Part shown: one piece after another, positions 7,667 through 14,831 of the stretch
Position numbering within the stretch: the first letter of the stretch is position 1
Layout of the letters: every line of letters begins with the position of its first letter
The notes under the pieces: generated by a model
What the model was told of the DNA's origin: nothing
What the model saw: the letters and a program-made list of their open reading frames with translations, nothing else
Database searches by the model: none
NCBI GenBank assembly: GCA_017530275.1
Contig: JAFXMP010000230.1
Location: 1 to 37,118 of the forward strand
Source of the DNA: Clostridia bacterium
GTDB lineage: Bacteria > Bacillota_A > Clostridia > Christensenellales > Aristaeellaceae
Reading direction: 5' to 3'
Length of the DNA: 37,118 bases
Made by a program: the position numbers and the translations under genes

Positions 7667-7695
7667 AAAAACACTCCGCAAATGCGGGGTTTTTG
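7667..7695 (+). terminator. Rho-independent terminator of the NAD unit
   Basis: AAAAACACTCCGC pairs imperfectly with GCGGGGTTTTT across an AAAT loop, giving a GC stem framed by A and T runs. It marks the end of the transcription unit from 1431. Confidence 0.75.
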
Positions 7696-7728
7696 ACAAA
7701 ATTTGAACAAAAAGGAGATGATTTTCGC

Positions 7729-8007
7729 TTGGAAACCCCTCATTTTGACACCCCCGGTGTGAATAAAATTGACGTTTTGTGCTGCGCGGTTTCATCCGTT
7801 ACGGAAGAAGATTTCAAAGAGATCGAGCAGTCCATCCAGGATCAGCGTGATTTTAATATCCCGCTGCTTCCTAAAACAACGGAATGGCAGCACCAGCTTG
7901 CGGATTTCAACGAGCGCGTTCTCAAGAAGGTTCGTGAGCTGAAGGATGTCATTGCGGAAGGCGAAGGCATTGAGCAGCCTGAAGAAAAGCCCGAAATGCT
8001 TTTATGA
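7729..8007 (+). CDS. Unknown phage protein at the head of the replication cluster
   Basis: The 92-residue protein is read from TTG 7729, eleven bases after AAGGAG; the longer frame back to 7693 overlaps the terminator. It begins ETPHFDTPGV, has a CCAV segment and an acidic C terminus (EGEGIEQPEEKPE). An ATGA overlap links it to the next small gene. Function unknown. Confidence 0.5.
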   Translation: METPHFDTPGVNKIDVLCCAVSSVTEEDFKEIEQSIQDQRDFNIPLLPKTTEWQHQLADFNERVLKKVRELKDVIAEGEGIEQPEEKPEMLL

Positions 8008-8156
8008 TTATACTTTTTATTCTTCTTTGCTGCTGGCTTCAGCCGTCAGAAACAACGGCTATCAGTTTTGCCATTCTTTTGCTTGCAGATGTTATTCTGC
8101 TGAAAGACTTTGAAATAAAGGTGAAAATAAAAGATGAGAAAATTAGCAAGCATTAA
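8004..8156 (+). CDS. Small hydrophobic membrane protein
   Basis: The 50-residue protein starts at ATG 8004 inside the previous stop (ATGA). Two hydrophobic segments (about residues 2-12 and 19-34) precede a lysine-rich tail. It overlaps the ligase start by 23 bases. The spacing and hydrophobicity argue that it is real, but its function is unknown. Confidence 0.45.
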   Translation: MIILFILLCCWLQPSETTAISFAILLLADVILLKDFEIKVKIKDEKISKH

Positions 8157-9225
8157 AACGATTTCCAGTATTTCTCCCATCGAGGGAAAGGATCGCATCG
8201 TCCTGGCCGCCGTTGATGGGTGGCAGGTGATCGTTCAGAAATCTGATTTCAACCCCGGAGACAAATGCGTTTATGTGGAAATTGATTCCGTTATGCCGGA
8301 AAGGCCGGAGTTTGAGTTCCTGCGGAAACGGGATTTCAGAATCCGCACCATGAAAATGGCGGGGGTTATCAGCCAGGGGATCTGTTTCCCAATCTCTATC
8401 CTTCCGCCAAAGAAAAACGGCGAGTACGAATTGGAGGAGGACGTAACGGAAATCCTCGGCGTTACCCAGTATGAGGCTACTATGGATACCGACCCGGAGC
8501 CGCAGTCCGAAACCAACAGCAAGGCGCGCAAGTACCCTGCTTTTTTAATGCGTTTCAAATGGTTCCGCCGCCTGGTTCTCCCCAAGAGCAGGTCGAAGGG
8601 ATTCCCGGATTTCATCAGCAAAACGGATGAAATCCGCATTCAGAATATCCCGCAGATCGTTTTGGACAAACGCCCGTGGATCGCTACGGAGAAGGTAGAC
8701 GGCCAATCCGGCACGTTCGCTCTTGTCCGCATCAAAAGCAAATTGCCGTTTGTAAAGGACAAATTTGAATATATCGTATGCTCCAGGAACCTCCGTCTCG
8801 GTAAAAAAGACAATTCCTCTTATTGGCGTGTATCCGATAAGTACAATATCGAAAACGCCCTGCGGAATATGATTGGCGACCGTCCGTGGATCGCTATCCA
8901 GGGCGAGTGCATCGCGCCCAAGGTTCAAGGCAATAAGTATAAGGTTACTGAGCCGGATCTGTTCGTGTTTAACCTGATCTACCCAACGGGCCGCGTCGAT
9001 TCCATCCGAGCAAAATCCATCATCGAACAGCACGGCATGAACTTTGTTCCGATCATCGCTACCGACTATGTGCTGCCTGATTCCGTGGAAGAGGTCTTGC
9101 AGTACGCAACAGGCAAAAGCGTTCTGGCGGATACGCTCCGAGAAGGGATCGTGTTCAGAAGTCAGGACGGCAGCCGGTCTTTCAAGGCCGTTTCCAATGA
9201 GTTCCTGCTTGCTTATAACGAGTAA
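8134..9225 (+). CDS. Rnl5-like RNA ligase
   Basis: The 363-residue protein has the two-domain layout of Deinococcus radiodurans RNA ligase (Rnl5). An N-terminal OB-like domain (about residues 1-100; PIEGKDRIVLAAVDGW, GDKCVYVEIDS, ISQGICFP) is followed by a nucleotidyltransferase domain. Motif I is EKVDG with the adenylate-accepting Lys187; later motifs include WIAIQGECIAPKVQG and EGIVFRS. Such enzymes seal 3'-OH/5'-phosphate RNA breaks. The gene lies among replication genes and could repair RNA damage caused by host nucleases. ATG 8134 follows AAAGGTG. Seen: fold and motifs. Inferred: the biological target. Confidence 0.85.
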   Translation: MRKLASIKTISSISPIEGKDRIVLAAVDGWQVIVQKSDFNPGDKCVYVEIDSVMPERPEFEFLRKRDFRIRTMKMAGVISQGICFPISILPPKKNGEYELEEDVTEILGVTQYEATMDTDPEPQSETNSKARKYPAFLMRFKWFRRLVLPKSRSKGFPDFISKTDEIRIQNIPQIVLDKRPWIATEKVDGQSGTFALVRIKSKLPFVKDKFEYIVCSRNLRLGKKDNSSYWRVSDKYNIENALRNMIGDRPWIAIQGECIAPKVQGNKYKVTEPDLFVFNLIYPTGRVDSIRAKSIIEQHGMNFVPIIATDYVLPDSVEEVLQYATGKSVLADTLREGIVFRSQDGSRSFKAVSNEFLLAYNE

Positions 9226-9242
9226 ATGAAAGGGTGATGCGT

Positions 9243-9968
9243 TTGGCCGTCAAAGATGAACAGAATGAAAAACTGAACCTCCTCCAAAAACTTGCAAAAA
9301 TCCGCAAGGTCGTGGAAGTCCTGCAAAAAGACAGGCAAGCATACGGATATAAATATGTTACGGAGGAGCAAATCCTGTCAAGGATCACCGGCCTTATGGA
9401 TAAGCTGGGGATCTCGCTGATCCCCGGTATCGTTCCTGGAACCACATCCGTTGAGCCTTACCACTGTATGAAGACGAAGGCGACAAAGGACGGAAAGATT
9501 TACGAGGAGCATGTAAATGAAATCCTCGTCAGAGCGGATACCACATGGATGTGGGTAGATAACGCGAATCCGGAGGATAACATCAAAATTCCATGGAGCC
9601 TCGTTGGCCAGCAGTCGGATGCAAGCCAGGCTTTCGGCTCCGGCCTCTCATACAGTTCGCGGTATTTCCTGCTCAAATATTTCAACGTTTCCACCACAGA
9701 GGACGATCCTGATAACTGGCGCTCGAAACAGCACGAGGCTGAAAACGCCGAACAGATTGAAATCGCCAAGGGCATCGTCGAACAAATCAGGAAAAAGCTG
9801 GGTCAATACATAGCCAAGCACCCGGACGCTGAAAAGGATGTCGTCGCGGTTATCAAGCAATTCGTGGTTGAAAAAGGGAAACCCAGCGCGAATTATCTGG
9901 CGATCAAAGATCCCGTTGTCGCAAGCAATTTACAGGACGCTTTGAACAAACAATTCCCTGACGATTAA
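9243..9968 (+). CDS. ERF-family single-strand annealing protein
   Basis: The protein resembles Erf of phage P22, which anneals complementary single strands during recombination. Family marks are LAKIRKVVEVLQKD, YKYVTEEQI, the WSLVGQQSDASQAFGSGLSYSSRYFLLKYF core and TTEDDPD. The C-terminal third is charged and variable, as usual. AAAGGG at 9228-9233 is spaced best for TTG 9243; ATG 9237 and GTG 9234 are in the same frame, so the start may be a few residues longer. SSB-like and nuclease genes nearby complete a recombination set. Confidence 0.88.
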   Translation: MAVKDEQNEKLNLLQKLAKIRKVVEVLQKDRQAYGYKYVTEEQILSRITGLMDKLGISLIPGIVPGTTSVEPYHCMKTKATKDGKIYEEHVNEILVRADTTWMWVDNANPEDNIKIPWSLVGQQSDASQAFGSGLSYSSRYFLLKYFNVSTTEDDPDNWRSKQHEAENAEQIEIAKGIVEQIRKKLGQYIAKHPDAEKDVVAVIKQFVVEKGKPSANYLAIKDPVVASNLQDALNKQFPDD

Positions 9969-9980
9969 CGGAGGCGCGTC

Positions 9981-10334
9981 ATGTCCGAAGAAACTATCGC
10001 ACCATACCGCAAGAAAAAAGATTCGAGCACCAGTAAATCATCCAAGAAATCAAACCACAAGCATGTTTGGGAAGAATGTTTTCTTCATGCAATCTTGCCG
10101 GAAAAGAATTTTGGATTTATTCAAGATCCCGTAAAAATGGCGCAGATGCGAAACTGCACAGCACCCGGGTTTCGGTGTGTATTCTGCGGTCGGTTAAAAA
10201 GAAACTACGATCTGTCTTTGCGGTACGAACGCGACGGCAGTTTTCTTCGGATGTTCGCGTCGGAAGAATTGCTTCGTCTTCACCCGGAATGGATCGTATA
10301 CGAGGTTCCGGGTGAGGACTGGTATAAGCTATGA
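9981..10334 (+). CDS. Unknown zinc-site protein
   Basis: The 117-residue protein starts with a Ser/Lys-rich disordered segment, then HKHVWEECFLH and later FRCVFCGRLKR, so His and Cys residues could form one zinc site. GGAGG precedes the ATG. It lies between the ERF and SSB-like genes and is presumably expressed with them. Function unknown. Confidence 0.6.
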   Translation: MSEETIAPYRKKKDSSTSKSSKKSNHKHVWEECFLHAILPEKNFGFIQDPVKMAQMRNCTAPGFRCVFCGRLKRNYDLSLRYERDGSFLRMFASEELLRLHPEWIVYEVPGEDWYKL

Positions 10335-10349
10335 TTGGAGGAAAACAAC

Positions 10350-10733
10350 ATGGGCTTTAGAACAGGCTCCTATGCCACTTGCTTCAGCATTGAACCAGGC
10401 AAGGGCAATTTTACAAAAGTACGACTGAGCATTTCCAAAAAAAACAAGGAAACGGGGCAGTACGAACAGGATTTTTCCGGGTACTGCACTTTTATCGGAA
10501 ACGCGCACGCGCTGGCTTCCAGGCTGAAAGAGCGCGACCGTATCAAGCTCGGCGATATTGATGTCAGCAACACATACGATAAGGAGGCAAAAAAGGAATA
10601 CGTCAATTATAAGGTATTCTCTTTCGATATCGTATCCAGCGGAACGGGCGGAACCGCAGGCGGAATCGACGCAGCGCAGCAGGGTGATAACGCTGCCGAC
10701 GGCGCTGGCGATCCAGAAAAGCTTCCGTTCTAA
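10350..10733 (+). CDS. Single-stranded DNA-binding protein-like
   Basis: The 127-residue protein looks like an OB-fold SSB: strand-rich N-terminal domain (FTKVRLSISKKNKET, FSGYCTFIGN, RIKLGDIDVS), then a Gly/Ala-rich flexible linker and an acidic end terminating in EKLPF. That tail resembles the SSB C-terminal tip ending in IPF that recruits replication proteins. GGAGG stands 8 bases before ATG 10350; a TTG at 10335 is in frame. Placement between ERF and a RecB-like nuclease fits. Confidence 0.72.
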   Translation: MGFRTGSYATCFSIEPGKGNFTKVRLSISKKNKETGQYEQDFSGYCTFIGNAHALASRLKERDRIKLGDIDVSNTYDKEAKKEYVNYKVFSFDIVSSGTGGTAGGIDAAQQGDNAADGAGDPEKLPF

Positions 10734-10748
10734 CAACGGATGTATTCG

Positions 10749-11501
10749 TTGATCACATCGCAGATGACCTGGAGCTATTCCAGGCTGTCTGCGTATGAAA
10801 CCTGCCCATACCGTTTCTGTTTGAAATATCTCTACGGATGCGAAGAAAAGCCAAAGTTCTTTTCGCAGTACGGGGAGTTTATCCATCAAATTCACCAGCT
10901 CGTCTTCAATTCCAAACTACAAAAACGATACGCGGCCCAGTATTATGTCCGCCATTTTATGGAAAGAGTCACCGAAAGGGCACCGAGCCAGCAGGTTTTC
11001 CTGTCTTACTTTCGCGGCGGACTTACATATTTTGAGAACATGCCGGAGTTTGAAGGTTCTCCTCTCGGCATTGAAAAAGAGTTCCGTTTTGAAATAGATG
11101 GTTTTCCTTTTATCGGATATGCTGATTATCTCACAAAAAGCGACGGAATCATTTTGTTCGATCATAAAGCAAGAGCGCTGAAACCGCGAAGCAACCGAAA
11201 AAAGCCAACAGCTTTGGATCAGGAATTGGACAGGTATTTCAGGCAGTTGTATCTGTATTCCATTCCGATCAAAGCTGAATACGGAGAATATCCGAAGAAG
11301 CTGGTTTTTAACTGCTATCGCGCAGGCTATTTTATCGAAGAACCTTTTGATATAAAAAAGCTGGACGCGGCAAAATCATGGGCTGTTTCCATGATCTATA
11401 CCATTCTTTCGGCTCAGAACTGGCCGCCGTCCATCGAAGCTTTCCGCTGTCAAAACCTTTGCGGAGTTGAAGACGACTGTTCATATTTTGATTTGTTGTA
11501 A
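10749..11501 (+). CDS. RecB/Cas4-like PD-(D/E)XK nuclease with probable Fe-S staple
   Basis: The protein begins with SYSRLSAYETCPYRF, typical of the RecB-family nuclease domain. The catalytic core appears as FIGYADYL and ILFDHKA (Asp and D-x-K). One cysteine near the N terminus plus C-x3-C-x5-C at the C terminus (CQNLCGVEDDC) resembles the iron-sulfur staple of AddB and Cas4. The expected role is exonuclease processing of DNA ends for the ERF protein. The start is uncertain: TTG 10749 follows ACGGATG, while ATG 10740 and ATG 10764 are in the same frame. Confidence 0.8.
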   Translation: MITSQMTWSYSRLSAYETCPYRFCLKYLYGCEEKPKFFSQYGEFIHQIHQLVFNSKLQKRYAAQYYVRHFMERVTERAPSQQVFLSYFRGGLTYFENMPEFEGSPLGIEKEFRFEIDGFPFIGYADYLTKSDGIILFDHKARALKPRSNRKKPTALDQELDRYFRQLYLYSIPIKAEYGEYPKKLVFNCYRAGYFIEEPFDIKKLDAAKSWAVSMIYTILSAQNWPPSIEAFRCQNLCGVEDDCSYFDLL

Positions 11502-11515
11502 CTGGTGGTGATGAT

Positions 11516-12862
11516 TTGATCGAAGGCTCAAACGCGAGCGATATTAAGAATGTCGAGGCAGAGGCTGGCGTCATCGCCTCGATCTTAATGAACCCGGAAT
11601 TAACTTTTTACTCAGAACAGCTCAAGCCAAACCATTTTACCGATCCGCAAAACGCCTATGTTTATTGGGCGGTTCGTGAGCTTGCCAAAAAAGGCATCGA
11701 TAAAGTGGACGCCTACAATATCAGAAACATGATCTCCGCGCGACGAGGAACGGAAAAGGCGGCTGACATCATCACGATCCAGTCGCTGAACGATTTGATC
11801 GACGTTGCAAAAAATATCGCCCGTGGTTCGCCGGAAGATTATAAGGCAATCGTGGATCATGTTCTGGACGCAGCTTTCCGCCGCGATACTTATCTAAAGC
11901 TCGTAGAATGCGAACGCCTCTGCTTCAATAGCACGGAAACGGGAATCGAGCATAAGATCTACGAAACGCTGGATAATGTCATGATGGAGTTTTCCACTGC
12001 GAACGAGGTTCCGCAGTATAAAGACGTGGTGGAAAAGTATTGGCAGGAAATCGAGGAAAGGCAATCCCCGGAAAACAACGGCGCGATCCCATTCAAATTC
12101 AAAAATCTAAATTCCTACGTCATGATTGAACGTGGGGAGCTCGTTATTTTTGGAGCTGAACAGAAGATGGGGAAATCCATGCTGCTGCTTAACTGTGCTG
12201 TTGATCTTCTCAAACGGAATCTTCGCGTCCTGTACTTGGACAGCGAATTGAACTCCCGTTTGTTTACCTGCCGCATGATTTCGCACCTGACTGGGATCGA
12301 GTTTCGCCGCGTCCGATCAGGGCAATACAGCGAAGAAGAAAGAACGAGGATCACAGACGCTGTTGCGTGGCTGAAAACGCGGGCTTTTACGCACCTGTAT
12401 ATGCCGGTGTTCGACGAGCAAAGCATTTATACCATCGTCAAAAAAGTATTCCATCAGCAGGGCATCGACGTTCTGATTATCGACTATTTCAAAGGCGGCG
12501 ATAACGAGGACGCTTTCGCTACATATCAAAGTCTCGGCGGATTAACAGATCTGGTCAAGAACGAAATCTGCGGGAATATGAATATCGCCGGTATCGGCGC
12601 GGCGCAGGCGACGGCCACAGGCAAGCTGGCAGACAGCGCGAAAATCGCAAGAAACGCATCCACCATCATTATGGTGCAGAACAAAAGCCCGGAGGAATTG
12701 GAAGCGGACGGAGATGACTGCGGGAACAAAAAGCTGTTCGTCCGCTTTAACCGAAACGGCCCGCAGATGACGGACGGAGAGTATATCGATATGGTCTTCG
12801 ACGGCGACAGAATCCTGTATGAAGAAGCGCCAAAGCAGCATATCCCGGAAACGCCATATTAG
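11516..12862 (+). CDS. dnaB: Replicative DNA helicase, DnaB family
   Basis: The 448-residue protein has the DnaB layout: an N-terminal helical domain (VEAEAGVIASILMNPE, FTDPQNAYVYWAVREL), a linker and a RecA-like motor. Walker A reads GAEQKMGKSM (Lys220), and Walker B is DVLIIDYF. The later segments AGIGAAQAT and IIMVQNKSPEE match the DnaB core. It should unwind DNA at the phage fork. TTG 11516 follows GGTGGTGAT and is the only start that fits the frame after the nuclease stop. It lies upstream of primase and polymerase genes, forming a replisome module. Confidence 0.9.
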   Translation: MIEGSNASDIKNVEAEAGVIASILMNPELTFYSEQLKPNHFTDPQNAYVYWAVRELAKKGIDKVDAYNIRNMISARRGTEKAADIITIQSLNDLIDVAKNIARGSPEDYKAIVDHVLDAAFRRDTYLKLVECERLCFNSTETGIEHKIYETLDNVMMEFSTANEVPQYKDVVEKYWQEIEERQSPENNGAIPFKFKNLNSYVMIERGELVIFGAEQKMGKSMLLLNCAVDLLKRNLRVLYLDSELNSRLFTCRMISHLTGIEFRRVRSGQYSEEERTRITDAVAWLKTRAFTHLYMPVFDEQSIYTIVKKVFHQQGIDVLIIDYFKGGDNEDAFATYQSLGGLTDLVKNEICGNMNIAGIGAAQATATGKLADSAKIARNASTIIMVQNKSPEELEADGDDCGNKKLFVRFNRNGPQMTDGEYIDMVFDGDRILYEEAPKQHIPETPY

Positions 12863-12879
12863 CGGAGGCGATTTGTAGT

Positions 12880-12895
12880 ATACCAATTATCATAT
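12880..12895. promoter_or_regulatory. Repeat of a motif found before the MazF-like gene
   Basis: ATACCAATTATCATAT here shares ATACCAA and TTATCATAT with 835-856, where six extra bases separate the two parts. It lies in the short gap after the helicase gene, just downstream of a ribosome site and TTG immediately followed by a stop codon. A shared regulator site is possible. Confidence 0.25.
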
Positions 12896-12922
12896 GTATG
12901 TTAGATAAAATGAGGTTTTGTA

Positions 12923-13177
12923 ATGCTTATCCAGATATACGAATTTCTGCGCAATCATCGAAGAACAGAATGGAAGCTTATCCATCACTTCGTTTATAAC
13001 CTCACGGCGTTTTTGGCTGTCGCAATGCCAATAGCTGCATTTATCGGTATCCTTGTTTCGTTAATTCTACTTTTCATGCAGCTTCCATTGTTTCCTCTTG
13101 TTGCGAAGATAACGGGCTGTTGCATCATAGGCGGGATATTGTTTTGGTCTACTATGAATTGGATTGACAATCAGTGA
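12923..13177 (+). CDS. Small two-helix membrane protein
   Basis: The 84-residue protein has a charged N terminus and two hydrophobic segments (about residues 27-52 and 58-78). GAGG lies 9 bases before the ATG. It sits between helicase and HAD genes. Membrane anchoring of replication or a superinfection role is possible, but neither is shown. Confidence 0.6.
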   Translation: MLIQIYEFLRNHRRTEWKLIHHFVYNLTAFLAVAMPIAAFIGILVSLILLFMQLPLFPLVAKITGCCIIGGILFWSTMNWIDNQ

Positions 13178-13193
13178 TAATGGGGTAGTTTTT

Positions 13194-13661
13194 ATGAAGA
13201 TTATTTTTCTTGATATCGACGGCGTTTTGAACGAAGCGTATTCAGAGTCCCGCGCGCCTAACGGCTGCATCGGTATCGACGATGAAAAGGTTTCCCGTTT
13301 GCGCCAGATCGTTGACGCGACAGGCGCGAAGATCGTCCTGGTTTCTTCCTGGAAAATGGAATGGAGCCGCGATCCGGAGCTTTGCGGTCATGACGCGAAA
13401 TACATGAACAAGAAGCTGGCAAAGCAAGGGCTTCATATTCTCGATAAAACGGAAGACAATGTGTTTGATCGCGGCGCTGGAATCATCAGTTGGCTTAAAA
13501 AACGCAGCGATCAGCCTTCATGGATCGTTCTGGACGACGATGTGTTTGGCGATTATGAAGAACTTGGCATCCTGCCGCATCTTGTAAAAACGGGATGGTA
13601 TGTCGGCGGGCTTCAGGAAAAGCATGTGCAAAAAGCCATCGATCTTCTCATGGGAGCGTGA
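13194..13661 (+). CDS. HAD-like phosphatase of the RNA-repair associated type
   Basis: The 155-residue protein starts with IIFLDIDGVLN, the HAD nucleophile motif, followed by VLVSSWK (motif II Ser) and IVLDDD (acidic motif). The compact form matches the HAD domains described from Swiss Army Knife RNA repair proteins, which act on nucleic acid ends. I chose ATG 13194 after GGGGTAG; the longer TTG start at 13164 would run through the previous gene. Its TGA overlaps the primase ATG (TGATG). A nucleotidase role is the main alternative. Confidence 0.75.
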   Translation: MKIIFLDIDGVLNEAYSESRAPNGCIGIDDEKVSRLRQIVDATGAKIVLVSSWKMEWSRDPELCGHDAKYMNKKLAKQGLHILDKTEDNVFDRGAGIISWLKKRSDQPSWIVLDDDVFGDYEELGILPHLVKTGWYVGGLQEKHVQKAIDLLMGA

Positions 13662-14668
13662 TGCCCTTGGAGGTCAAGGATATATTGGACGCCGTTGACA
13701 TGGCAGAATATATCTCTCAATACACGGATCTGAAAGAGGAAAACGGCGAGCTTTGGGGGCTCAGCCCCTTTCAGGAGGAGCGTACCCCTTCTTTCTCGGT
13801 CAGGCCGGAAACAGGTTTCTTCTATGATTTTTCCGCAGGGTTCGGCGGCAATCTGCTTGATTTCATCATGCGGTACGATCATATCGGGCTCGCTCCAGCC
13901 GTCAATAAGCTGAAAGCCTACGCGCACATCACAGACAAAGGAACGGACGGCGCGATCTCGCAGCGCATGGCGGCAACAAGGATCGCCAAAAAGTACCGCA
14001 GGTCGGATAAACCGTTGCCTAAATGTACGGCCAAAATCCTTCCTATGAATTATATGGATCAGTTTGAGTTTAGAAAGGATAAACTCAAACCGTGGTTCGA
14101 CGAAGGCATTCCATGGCAGGTCATGCGGGATTACGGCGTCAGGTACGACGCGCTGGATAACCGCATCGTTTATCCCATCAAGGATTTTGACGGGAACATC
14201 TTCTGCGTTTCCGGCAGAACCTGCGATCCGGACTGGAAGGAAAAGAAGATAAGAAAATATACATATACAAGTTCCATCGGAGCATTGCCAACTATCTACG
14301 GGTACTCGGATCACAGGCAATTCATTCTGGACGCAAAGGAAATCATTCTGTTTGAGGGATGCAAAAGCGTCCTCAAGATGGTCGGATGGGGGAAAAAGAA
14401 CTGCGGCGCGTTGCTCACGTCCCATCTTTCTCCAGCGCAGTTTGAATTTTTGGTCAAGCTTGCGTCGTTCCATGGCGTGCGAATCATGTTCGCTCTGGAT
14501 TCAGATGTGGACATTGCCAAGGATGAAAACATTATGCGCCTTAAAACATACGCGCGGGTGGAATGGGTTAGGAACATGGACGGTCTTTTGAAGGACAAAG
14601 ATTCTCCCGTCGATCAGGGCGAGGAGGTTTTTCAAAAGCTGTATCGCGCGAGGAGGAAGCTGAATTGA
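13661..14668 (+). CDS. dnaG: DnaG-type primase with degenerate zinc-binding domain
   Basis: The 335-residue protein keeps the DnaG N-terminal fold signature (GLSPFQEERTPSFSVRPE, then FGGNLLDFI), but all four zinc ligands are replaced: Ser35 for Cys, Gln38 for His, Asp56 for Cys and Ala59 for Cys. The Toprim core is intact, with ILFEGCKS and ALDSDVD. It lacks a long C-terminal helicase-binding domain. It should make RNA primers for the phage fork, with the neighbouring DnaB and polymerase. The ATG overlaps the HAD stop (TGATG), so the upstream in-frame start at 13595 is rejected. Confidence 0.87.
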   Translation: MPLEVKDILDAVDMAEYISQYTDLKEENGELWGLSPFQEERTPSFSVRPETGFFYDFSAGFGGNLLDFIMRYDHIGLAPAVNKLKAYAHITDKGTDGAISQRMAATRIAKKYRRSDKPLPKCTAKILPMNYMDQFEFRKDKLKPWFDEGIPWQVMRDYGVRYDALDNRIVYPIKDFDGNIFCVSGRTCDPDWKEKKIRKYTYTSSIGALPTIYGYSDHRQFILDAKEIILFEGCKSVLKMVGWGKKNCGALLTSHLSPAQFEFLVKLASFHGVRIMFALDSDVDIAKDENIMRLKTYARVEWVRNMDGLLKDKDSPVDQGEEVFQKLYRARRKLN

Positions 14669-14808
14669 ACGCATCCGTAAAAGCGCTGCTGAACGTCCTG
14701 CGGGATATTTTTATGGAAGCCGTCCGAAAACTTCCGGAAGAGGATCGCAGCGGCCTCATCATTCAATGGGACGATGTTATGGAGGCGCTCGAAGAACAGC
14801 GCGCGTAA
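14665..14808 (+). CDS. Small acidic/helical protein
   Basis: A 47-residue frame starts at TTG 14665, overlapping the primase stop, with GAGGAGGAAG 7 bases upstream. It is amphipathic and charged (VRKLPEEDRSG, EALEEQRA). The strong ribosome site and coupling suggest it is translated. No function recognised. Confidence 0.5.
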   Translation: MNASVKALLNVLRDIFMEAVRKLPEEDRSGLIIQWDDVMEALEEQRA

Positions 14809-14831
14809 GACTGGCGTAAAGGGGAGATCGT

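Noticed and set aside
7694..7725. TTGACA after the terminator as a promoter for the gene at 7729
   Set aside because: The best -10 match is GATGAT at an 18-base spacing and would place the RNA start at the start codon, which conflicts with the clear ribosome site.
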